From Hafnia alvei (GTDB taxonomy: Bacteria; Pseudomonadota; Gammaproteobacteria; Enterobacterales; Enterobacteriaceae), in NCBI RefSeq assembly GCF_900095695.1, contig NZ_FMIQ01000081.1, positions 1 to 64,000 of the forward strand: a stretch of 64,000 bases of DNA, in the 5' to 3' direction. Both the position numbers and the translations under genes were made by a program. The notes under the pieces are model-generated. The model saw only the letters and a program-made list of their open reading frames with translations. It had not been told where the DNA came from and searched no databases. Below are positions 29,822-37,001 of this stretch, piece after piece (the stretch's first letter is position 1; every line of letters begins with the position of its first letter).

Positions 29822-30670
29822 TTAGGCTTCCCGCATACCGTACGTATGACGCTTGCAGATATGACATCTGTCGACATCCTCTCGCCAGCTGGCAAATGTC
29901 TGTTGGCATGAGGAGCACGTTGCTTTGAAAACGGCATAATTTGTTAGGAGGGCAGTGGCAGAGAGTTTAACTTCTATTGCCTTTGGAAAACAGACGTTTT
30001 CACAGGCTTTACAGCCGTTGCAGCGGTGCGGATCGAGCGTCAGTTCTTGTTCTGATAGCGTAATTGCCTGCTGTGGGCAAATTTTAGCGCATGCGCCGCA
30101 AAGGTAGCAGCTGTTGGTGTCCATGATGATAGCCAGCGTTGCCGTGGGTGAAGCGGCAGCGGGTGAGACAGCCTTAGTGCCAGCCGTTACCCGATTAATT
30201 TGCAGCCAGCGGCGGCGTCCGGCATTGATGTTGTTTTGCGGTGGCGGGGCCAGAGTCCACATCGTTTCACCAACAAGATCCAGATGCCGGTTGAGTTCAG
30301 CAATGGATACCAGCCAGCCATGGTGTTCATCGGGATGAATTTCTACCGAGCGGATGTGATGCTGGCTGTGCCAGAGTCGTAGTTCTTCAGTTGTGGGGGG
30401 AATAAGACTTAAAGGGGCGACCAGAGCGCTGTCCCGATAAGCGCGCTGTGGAGGAGCCAGATTCTCAATCGCGGAGGCAGGACAAACGAAAAGACATCTC
30501 GCACAACCGATACAGCTATCTGCATCAATGTCTGCCGACCCGTTATTGAGACGGATTGCCCCAAGCGGACAGGCATCCTGACAGGCTTGACACACGCTAT
30601 GGCGAAGTCGGTTTCTTAAACAAGCCCGTCCCACGGAAGGACGGGCTTTTTTGAGGGAAAGAAAATCCAT
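29822..30670 (-). CDS. Four-cluster ferredoxin with C-terminal zinc ribbon
   Basis: A 282-residue iron-sulfur protein that ends the dms-like operon. Four 4Fe-4S motifs occur in two pairs: CQACQDACPLGAIRL and CIGCARCLFVCPASAIE (about 27-70), then CYLCGACAKICPQQAI and CNGCKACENVCFPKAI (about 190-235). A rubredoxin-like or zinc-ribbon pair follows: CSSCQQ and CHICKR (about 253-277). No signal peptide, so it is cytoplasmic. The ATG at 30670 overlaps the dmsC stop (ATGA), which sets the start; a longer upstream frame lies inside dmsC. Probably an electron carrier or biogenesis factor of the reductase. E. coli dms and ynf operons lack it; they carry a DmsD chaperone in the ynf case. Precise role unknown. 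Confidence 0.85.
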   Translation of the reverse strand: MDFLSLKKARPSVGRACLRNRLRHSVCQACQDACPLGAIRLNNGSADIDADSCIGCARCLFVCPASAIENLAPPQRAYRDSALVAPLSLIPPTTEELRLWHSQHHIRSVEIHPDEHHGWLVSIAELNRHLDLVGETMWTLAPPPQNNINAGRRRWLQINRVTAGTKAVSPAAASPTATLAIIMDTNSCYLCGACAKICPQQAITLSEQELTLDPHRCNGCKACENVCFPKAIEVKLSATALLTNYAVFKATCSSCQQTFASWREDVDRCHICKRHTYGMREA

Positions 30671-31512
30671 CAGCTCAGCGTGAAAAACACGACGCGCAGT
30701 AGGACTTCGGCAACAATTACCGCACAGCCTCCCAGCACCACCATAGAGCGGCGTTTGCAGGCGTAAATTGACATGCCCATCAGCGCAATACCCACTAACA
30801 GCAGCACCCACGAAGCGAAATACAAGGTGCGTAGTTGGTCAAAGATAACCAGTGGCTGGTGAGGGAAGGTCACCATCTGGCTGATCTTAGCCTGAGATAG
30901 ATAGCTGAAATAACTCATCTGCTCCAGCAGTCGCACCAAGATGCTGACGGTCATAACCGCCAGTGCAGACGCTGTGACACGCTGACGAAACTTATCGTTC
31001 AGCTTGGCAGACAGCCAGATACCCACCGCCGAGCCAATACTCAACACGGCCCCGAAGAACATGAACCAAGTGTTTAAATGGGTCCACGTTGCGATGGTGG
31101 TATGGGTATAGATCGCCCCCATGCAGTAAACGTCGATTAAGCCCAACACGGACCCGACCAGCAGCAGTGGCAGGCACACTTTCCGCAGAAATAGCGCCAG
31201 CACCGCAGCGATACCTACGGCTGCCAGATAGAGGCTGGCAAAAATAATTTCCCGGCTTAGCCATGAGCTGCTGAAGTGACGCAGCGCGTTAAAAGCGTTA
31301 AGCGGATAGCCAAGGTGAAGGGTGGAAGCAATCAATCCACATCCACCAGCCACAACGGCGATAATCAGCGGTGCCAGCAGGAAACGACGGCGTTGGGCTT
31401 GGTCTAATGAGTGACCAGCAAACAGCAGGATTAACGACAGCAGTACGGTCGTACCAACGGAACCCTGTACCAGTAACGTAAAGAAAATCAGTGGCCATTC
31501 TTGCACAATCAT
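30670..31512 (-). CDS. dmsC: DmsC-like membrane anchor subunit
   Basis: A 280-residue polytopic anchor of the DmsC family that would take electrons from menaquinol and pass them to the DmsB-like subunit. About eight hydrophobic helices span the length (for example VGTTVLLSLILLFAG, LLAPLIIAVVAGGCGLIAST, VCLPLLLVGSVLGLIDVYCM, ASWVLLLVGIALMGMSIY). N terminus MIVQEWPLIFFTLLVQGSVG is typical. It overlaps both neighbours by ATGA junctions and so is translationally coupled on both sides. Confidence 0.9.
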   Translation of the reverse strand: MIVQEWPLIFFTLLVQGSVGTTVLLSLILLFAGHSLDQAQRRRFLLAPLIIAVVAGGCGLIASTLHLGYPLNAFNALRHFSSSWLSREIIFASLYLAAVGIAAVLALFLRKVCLPLLLVGSVLGLIDVYCMGAIYTHTTIATWTHLNTWFMFFGAVLSIGSAVGIWLSAKLNDKFRQRVTASALAVMTVSILVRLLEQMSYFSYLSQAKISQMVTFPHQPLVIFDQLRTLYFASWVLLLVGIALMGMSIYACKRRSMVVLGGCAVIVAEVLLRVVFFTLS

Positions 31513-32129
31513 TTACCTCCCTGTTCTGCACCCTGATGCGGTTTGATCACCAAATTCGGATGTGTAATGGACGAGTCTGGCAGCCCCTGAACGTCGCAAA
31601 TATTGCCATACTGCGCGCGAAGTTCGTCAATTGGCCCAAATTTGATTGCCCCTAGTGGGCAGGTTGCCACACACATTGGCTGTTCGCCTTTTGTCTGCAG
31701 ATCGACACAGAAATCACATTTCGACATTTGACCCGTCTGTGTATTCATCTGCGGTGCGCCATAAGGGCAGGACCAGGCGCAGTAGCCACAGCCGACGCAT
31801 TTGTTGGTATCGACCAGCACGATGCCGTCACCGGGACGCTTGTGCATCGCTTTAGTTGGGCAGTTTTTGGTGCAAATCGGATCGCTGCAATGGTTGCAGG
31901 AGATGGAGAGGGTATAGGCGTAAACGTTATTCAGCATCCCGCCGTTACCGGTTGGCGTGAATCCGCCGCCTTTTACTTCATAAACGCGACGAAACCGGCG
32001 ACCCACTTCCAGATTATTTTTATCTTTGCATGCCACCTGACACGCTTTGCAGCCGGAGCAGCGGGAAGAATCAATAAAGAAACCGAGTTGTTTGGTGCTC
32101 ACCGGAGCCAGCTCTATAAATTTGCTCAT
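31509..32129 (-). CDS. dmsB: DmsB-like electron-transfer subunit (four 4Fe-4S)
   Basis: A 206-residue ferredoxin-like subunit with four 4Fe-4S clusters: CSGCKACQVACKDKN (23 on), CNHCSDPICTKNCPTKAM, CVGCGYCAWSCPYGAPQ and CDFCVDLQTKGEQPMCVATCPLGA. It closely follows E. coli DmsB through FGPIDELR and NLVIKPH. It would sit with the catalytic subunit on the periplasmic face and relay electrons from the anchor. Coupled to the upstream and downstream genes by four-base overlaps. Confidence 0.92.
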   Translation of the reverse strand: MSKFIELAPVSTKQLGFFIDSSRCSGCKACQVACKDKNNLEVGRRFRRVYEVKGGGFTPTGNGGMLNNVYAYTLSISCNHCSDPICTKNCPTKAMHKRPGDGIVLVDTNKCVGCGYCAWSCPYGAPQMNTQTGQMSKCDFCVDLQTKGEQPMCVATCPLGAIKFGPIDELRAQYGNICDVQGLPDSSITHPNLVIKPHQGAEQGGK

Positions 32130-34501
32130 GCTTTTGCTACCTCAACCAGCATAGTCTGATGTGAATTTCCTTTTGCCAGCGCTGTGATACGTGATGAACT
32201 CAGCACGTTGGCGCAGCCTCCATGGTCTATACCGTTGGCATCCGGCTGCCACCAAGCCCCGGCCTGCATGGCGACCACACCCGGCATAATGCGGGGGGTG
32301 ACTTCAGCCGGTACCAGACTGATGCCTCGATCGTTGTGAATCTTCACTGTGTCGCCTTGGACGATGCCACGTTTTTCAGCATCCAGCGGGTTAATCCACA
32401 GTCTCTGGGTCTGCACTTCCTGCAGCCATGGGTTGGCATATTGCGTGGAGTTAGCACGGTTTTTACCTTTCCAGGTGATCAATTGCAGAGGATATTTCTC
32501 CGCCAGCGCATCTTCAGGACCTTCGTGTGCGGGAACGTAGTGGGAAAGCGCAGGGATTTCCGGGTGGTGCATGTCGTAAAGACGTTTAGAGAAAATCTCA
32601 ATTTTGCCCGACGGCGTTGCGAAAGGATGATTATCCGGATCACGAATATTGTCTTCAAAAGCAACGTATGGCTTACTCTTAAATAGATGACGACGCTGTG
32701 TCTGCAGGGCCGCAAAGGTCGGCAGATTTTCATCTGGCATTGACAGCCGAGTCGCCTCCCAGATTTGTTCAATCCACTGCTTTTCATCGCGGCCAAGGCT
32801 GAATTTTTCCTCAACGCCTAGCTTAGCAGCGACTTCACGTAGCCAGTTATAGTCGGTCCGGGCCTCGAACAGAGGCTCGATCAGCTTTTCTGAAAGCACC
32901 AGATAGTTGCCGGTTCCCCAGGTTTCGCCGATGTTCCAGCGTTCCATAAAGCTGGTTTCCGGCAGCAGCAGGTCGGCGTATTTTGCACTTGGCGTGAGAT
33001 ACAGATCGGTCGCCACGATGAATTCAATTTTCGACTCATCCTGCAAAACGCCAATGGTTTTGTTGATGTCCGGGTTTTGATTTGCCAGATAGTTACCGGC
33101 ATGTGAGAACAAAATACGAATATTGCTGTTGAGCTTATCGGCCCCGGTCAGACCATCCTGCTGAGTGACTTTGCTAGCGTCGTCGGCGGCCTGAACCCAG
33201 TTCATGACGGAGATTTTCTCTTTCACTGGATTGTCCGGCATCTCCGGGCCTGTCGTGAATTTCCGGTTACCGATGCCGCCGTAGCCTGCTGCCCATCCGC
33301 CTTTCACACCGACGTTGCCGGTCAGCGTCGCCAGCAGCGTTGAGCCTCGAGCAGTGCGTTCGCCGCAGTTGTGCCTTTGTGGGCCCCAGCCTTGGATAAG
33401 AACAGCAGGTTTAGTGGACGCATAATCTCGTGCCAACTGGCGAATAGTTTGCGCTGGGACGTGAGTGATGCGTTCGGCCCATTCAGGGGTCTTCTTAACG
33501 CCGTCTTTTGCGCCGGTCAAATACGCAACCAACGATTCGTTCTCAGGAATGCCTTCAGGCATTGAGCTTTCATCAAAACCAAGGGTATAGCGATTAATAA
33601 AGGCTTGGTCGTGCAGATTTTCAGTGACGATGACGTACATCATCGCGTCCATCATCGCGTTATCCGTGGACGGGCGTAGCGGGATCCACTCATCGGCAAG
33701 GGAGGAAGCGGTATCCGAGTAACGAGGATCGACCACGACGAATCGCGTCCCGTTTTGCTTCATCTGCTGAAAATAGTGGTTGCTGTGGCCAAATATAGTT
33801 TCTGTGGTGTTATGACCCCAGAGAATAACCAGCTTGGTGTCGGTGAGCGTATCTAGGCTGCTGCCGCTGGCGGCGACGCCATAAGTATAAGGCGTGGCGG
33901 CTGCGGTGTTGCCCATACTGACGGAATGATAATACTGGAGGTGTCCACCGGTCAGGTTTAACAGGCGGCGCACCATAGCATCGCCGCTAAAGGTGCCACC
34001 GCTGACCGCGGTGCCAACATGCACGTAGCGTGAGGATGGGCCGTACTTCTCCGTGATGCGTTTAAGATTGTCTGCAATCAGCGTTGTTGCTTCATCCCAA
34101 CTGATACGCTCGAATTTGCCTTCACCGCGTTTACCTACGCGCTTCATCGGGTATTTCAGGCGGTCAGGATGATAGACGAATTTACGATAACCGCGTCCGC
34201 GAACACAGGCTCGCATGATCGGCATTTCTTCATCCAGTTCGTTATCGGGACGTGTGGTGATACGTGTTACTACACCGTCTGCAACATGCGCGCGAATATC
34301 GCATTTACCGCCGCAGTCAAAAGTACTGCATGTAGGAACCACACGCTCTTCAGGTGCTGAAGGAACTAGGGTGGGGCTGGTCTTAAGTTGCGAAGCGGTG
34401 GCGCTACGATTAAAAAACAGTGGCGTTGCAGCCAAGGCTGAGGTCGCTTTAACAAAATGTCGACGTGATATCCCTGACGGTGTTTTATCTGTTCCTGACA
34501 T
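32126..34501 (-). CDS. dmsA: DMSO-reductase family molybdopterin catalytic subunit
   Basis: A 791-residue molybdenum bis-MGD oxidoreductase. A twin-arginine signal (SRRHFVK, 12-18, followed by SALAATPLFF) sends it folded to the periplasm. A 4Fe-4S motif (C58, C63, C67 in CSTFDCGGKC, and RACVRGR near 98) precedes DRLKYPMKRVGKRGEGKFERI and the molybdopterin domains (VSMGNTAAATPYTYG, GWGPQRHNCGERTARGS, ATPSGKIEIFS). Spacing C-x4-C-x3-C and the GGxC motif differ from E. coli DmsA (C-x3-C-x3-C), so the substrate need not be DMSO; related S- or N-oxides or selenate are possible. The start at 34501 fits the Tat signal; 30 more upstream codons are not conserved. First gene of the operon. Confidence 0.9.
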   Translation of the reverse strand: MSGTDKTPSGISRRHFVKATSALAATPLFFNRSATASQLKTSPTLVPSAPEERVVPTCSTFDCGGKCDIRAHVADGVVTRITTRPDNELDEEMPIMRACVRGRGYRKFVYHPDRLKYPMKRVGKRGEGKFERISWDEATTLIADNLKRITEKYGPSSRYVHVGTAVSGGTFSGDAMVRRLLNLTGGHLQYYHSVSMGNTAAATPYTYGVAASGSSLDTLTDTKLVILWGHNTTETIFGHSNHYFQQMKQNGTRFVVVDPRYSDTASSLADEWIPLRPSTDNAMMDAMMYVIVTENLHDQAFINRYTLGFDESSMPEGIPENESLVAYLTGAKDGVKKTPEWAERITHVPAQTIRQLARDYASTKPAVLIQGWGPQRHNCGERTARGSTLLATLTGNVGVKGGWAAGYGGIGNRKFTTGPEMPDNPVKEKISVMNWVQAADDASKVTQQDGLTGADKLNSNIRILFSHAGNYLANQNPDINKTIGVLQDESKIEFIVATDLYLTPSAKYADLLLPETSFMERWNIGETWGTGNYLVLSEKLIEPLFEARTDYNWLREVAAKLGVEEKFSLGRDEKQWIEQIWEATRLSMPDENLPTFAALQTQRRHLFKSKPYVAFEDNIRDPDNHPFATPSGKIEIFSKRLYDMHHPEIPALSHYVPAHEGPEDALAEKYPLQLITWKGKNRANSTQYANPWLQEVQTQRLWINPLDAEKRGIVQGDTVKIHNDRGISLVPAEVTPRIMPGVVAMQAGAWWQPDANGIDHGGCANVLSSSRITALAKGNSHQTMLVEVAKA

Positions 34502-34528
34502 GACATTGACCCAAAAAAAAAGAAAATC

Positions 34529-34541
34529 ATTCTGGCAGAAT
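34529..34541. promoter_or_regulatory. Palindrome overlapping the predicted dmsA -10
   Basis: ATTCTGGCAGAAT is a perfect 13-base palindrome. Its left part reads CAGAAT on the - strand, the best -10 downstream of the FNR-like site. A regulator bound here would block the promoter; none is identified. Confidence 0.4.
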
Positions 34542-34555
34542 TTTTTTTTGGTTCG

Positions 34556-34569
34556 TTGTTTTATATCAA
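34556..34569. promoter_or_regulatory. FNR-like site upstream of the dms-like operon
   Basis: TTGTTTTATATCAA differs from TTGATNNNNATCAA at one defined base. The CAGAAT -10 lies about 22 bases downstream on the - strand, giving class II activator spacing. Fits anaerobic induction of a respiratory reductase. Confidence 0.6.
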
Positions 34570-34803
34570 TGCCCCAAGGAGGAAAAATCATACTAATTTA
34601 AAAGTAAGTATCACTTAACTCATCGTTTCCCCGCGTGATACATCACTGACTAAAAGAAGTTTTTTCTTTGACTTCACAAAAGCGCTTTAGTGATAGGTTT
34701 TTTGTTTGCCTGCCACGTTTCTTTCGGTTTATAAATCATCAGAAGTAAAAAAAGAAAATATCCCATAAATAAGATATTGAAAGATAAACATACAGAGGAT
34801 GTT

Positions 34804-35343
34804 ATGGTGCTGGATACGCCGGTCTTAATGACCGATCGACTAGTTTTACGGACCCATCGGCTAGAGGATTTTCCCGACCTTTGCGCCATGTGGTCAGATC
34901 CTGAAATTGTGAAATTTGTTGGTGGTTCGCCACAAACTCCCGAGCAAGTTTGGCAGCGTCTGTTACGCTATACAGGTAACTGGGCACTTTTCAATTATGG
35001 CTACTGGGCCGTTTTTGATAAGAGCACACAGCAATACATCGGCAATATTGGCCTCGCTGAAAATCATCGTGAAATTGAACCTAGCCTACGCTATCCCGAA
35101 ATGGGATGGACGTTTATTCCTTCTTTTCATGGCAAAGGTTACGCGTTAGAAGCCGCAAAATGCGTTCTTGCTTGGGCGGATGAAGTGCTAAAAACGCCGG
35201 TGTGTTGCATCATCGATGAAGAAAATGTTCGTTCGGTTCGCTTAGCTGAAAAATGTGGTTTCACGTTACGTAAAGAGACGGGTTATCACGGCAACATGAT
35301 TTATATCATGGAGCGCAATAATGTGATCTCCCGCACGGTCTAG
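34804..35343 (+). CDS. GNAT N-acetyltransferase (RimJ/RimL type)
   Basis: A 179-residue Acetyltransf_3-type enzyme. Family pattern: TDRLVLRTHRLEDFPDLCAMWSD near the N terminus, IGNIGLAENH, GWTFIPSFHGKGYALEAAKCV (acetyl-CoA loop HGKGYA at about 115-120) and DEENVRSVRLAEKCGFTLRKE. Such enzymes acetylate N termini, small molecules or antibiotics; the target is unknown. The ATG at 34804 follows GAGGA with a four-base gap; a TTG at 34777 is less likely. Monocistronic. Confidence 0.85.
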   Translation: MVLDTPVLMTDRLVLRTHRLEDFPDLCAMWSDPEIVKFVGGSPQTPEQVWQRLLRYTGNWALFNYGYWAVFDKSTQQYIGNIGLAENHREIEPSLRYPEMGWTFIPSFHGKGYALEAAKCVLAWADEVLKTPVCCIIDEENVRSVRLAEKCGFTLRKETGYHGNMIYIMERNNVISRTV

Positions 35344-35450
35344 ATTAACAAACAAGCACGCAGTGTTCAGTCTCTAGCGCCTGAGTGGGGGATACTAAGT
35401 CAACGCAGCATATTAGCCTTTTTTCATAATCAGAAAGAGGAGTGTGCCAG

Positions 35451-35672
35451 ATGGTAAAGACTACCGCACAGCGTGTTTCAACGAGTGATGGAAACAATTT
35501 TGGCGAAAATAATATGGATTTTTTAGCCAGCAGCATTGCATTAATGGAGTCTCAAGGACGTGAGATGGATGCCAGCAAAGTGTGTGGCAACATGTCGACC
35601 AAGCAGCGAGAGCTGTTTAATCAGCGTTTAGCTCATTATCGTCAGGCACTGCTGGTGGAGCATATCGCCTAA
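35451..35672 (+). CDS. Small soluble protein of unknown function
   Basis: A 73-residue product beginning MVKTTAQRVSTSDGNNFGEN. AGGAG lies eight bases before the ATG. The C-terminal half looks alpha-helical (FLASSIALMESQGREMDASK, KQRELFNQRLAHYRQALL). No signal peptide or membrane segment; one Cys. It has its own strong downstream terminator, supporting a real gene. I do not recognise the family. Confidence 0.65.
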   Translation: MVKTTAQRVSTSDGNNFGENNMDFLASSIALMESQGREMDASKVCGNMSTKQRELFNQRLAHYRQALLVEHIA

Positions 35673-35732
35673 ATTCGACGAGGGTTTTATCGCACTGTTA
35701 GTGTGAAGCTTTCAATAGACAACCTTAAACAG

Positions 35733-35757
35733 AAAACCCCAGTTTGCACTGGGGTTT
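35733..35757. terminator. Bidirectional terminator before ldhA
   Basis: AAAACCCCAGT/ACTGGGGTTTT 11-bp stem with a 4-nt loop between convergent genes; T tracts on both strands. Confidence 0.9.
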
Positions 35758-35783
35758 TGTTTTGGTAGCGCGGCAATCAAAAC

Positions 35784-36776
35784 CTATGCGGTGATCCGAT
35801 TTTCACAGTGCTCACCGTTGGTCAGCGTGCGAATGTTATTCAGCGTGGTTTCAGAAATACTGGTCAGCGCTTCTTCGGTCAAGAAGGCCTGATGGCCGGT
35901 AAACAATACGTTGTGACAGGCCGACAGGCGACGGAATACGTCATCTTGAATCACGTCATTAGATTTATCTTCAAAGAACAGATCGCGTTCGTTTTCATAA
36001 ACGTCCATTCCCAGCGAGCCAATTTTCTGCTGTTTCAACGCCTCAATCGCAGCATCAGAGTCGATCAGGCCGCCACGACTGGTGTTGATGATCATCACAC
36101 CGTTCTTCATCTGGCTAAACGCAGACGCATCCAAAAGATGATGGTTTTCTGGCGTTAACGGGCAGTGCAGGGTGATAACGTCAGATTTCTCATACAGCGT
36201 TTTCAAATCCACATACTCTGCGCCTAATTCTAACGCCTGTGGGTTTGGGTATGGGTCATAGGCCAGCAGTTTCATGCCGAAGCCTTTCAGGATACCCATT
36301 GTGGCAACGCCAATCTTACCGGTGCCAATCACGCCCGCGGTGCGGTTATGCATATTAAAGCCAATCAATCCCTCCAGCGAGAAGTTGGCGTCGCGGGTAC
36401 GTTGATAGGCGCGATGAATGCGGCGGTTAAGGCTCATCATCAACCCGACGGCGTGTTCTGCGACCGCTTCCGGTGAATAGGCCGGTACGCGTACCACCTC
36501 TAAGCCAAGCTCTTTGGCTGCGTCAAGATCAACGTTATTAAAGCCAGCGCAGCGTAGTGCGATAATTTTAACGCCTAGCGCAGCCAGTTCGGTCAGCACT
36601 TCGCGGCTCGCATCGTCGTTGACAAAAATACACACGGCTTCACAGCCCTGTGCCACTTTTGCCGTTTTAGGGCTTAACAGAAAGTCAAAAAACTCCAGCT
36701 CGAAACCGAATTCTTTATTTACTAGTTCAAGATATTTGCGGTCATACTGTTTAGTACTGTAAATCGCGAGCTTCAT
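35784..36776 (-). CDS. ldhA: Fermentative D-lactate dehydrogenase
   Basis: Reduces pyruvate to D-lactate with NADH in mixed-acid fermentation. The 330 residues match E. coli LdhA (329). The D-2-hydroxyacid dehydrogenase features are intact: NAD-binding GVIGTGKIG (near 151), INTSRGG (Arg about 235), DVYENE (Glu about 264) and FTGHQAF (His about 296). GGAG precedes the ATG. Its position near hslJ, ydbJ and nifJ is conserved with E. coli, though a dms-like operon and two small genes now lie between. Confidence 0.96.
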   Translation of the reverse strand: MKLAIYSTKQYDRKYLELVNKEFGFELEFFDFLLSPKTAKVAQGCEAVCIFVNDDASREVLTELAALGVKIIALRCAGFNNVDLDAAKELGLEVVRVPAYSPEAVAEHAVGLMMSLNRRIHRAYQRTRDANFSLEGLIGFNMHNRTAGVIGTGKIGVATMGILKGFGMKLLAYDPYPNPQALELGAEYVDLKTLYEKSDVITLHCPLTPENHHLLDASAFSQMKNGVMIINTSRGGLIDSDAAIEALKQQKIGSLGMDVYENERDLFFEDKSNDVIQDDVFRRLSACHNVLFTGHQAFLTEEALTSISETTLNNIRTLTNGEHCENRITA

Positions 36777-37001
36777 AGGGGTTTCTCCACCAGAAAAGTG
36801 TGATCATGATAGCAAAAATGAACAAAACAGACAAAGCGAACGACATTTAGTATGACAAATAAGCTGATGGCCTAAACGTGCACTTTCGCTGAACTAAAAT
36901 TCAACACAACGACTAGATTTATCTAGGATTTTGCCCGATTCGTTCAGATGTATCCATTATTATGATATGTTGCGGCAGATTATTAAAAAGCAAGGCGAAT
37001 T

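Larger units (their letters stand above)
34502..34803. other. Divergent region between dmsA-like and GNAT genes
   Basis: About 300 AT-rich bases without a gene. It carries an A tract and palindrome overlapping the predicted dmsA -10, and the FNR-like site below. Confidence 0.5.
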
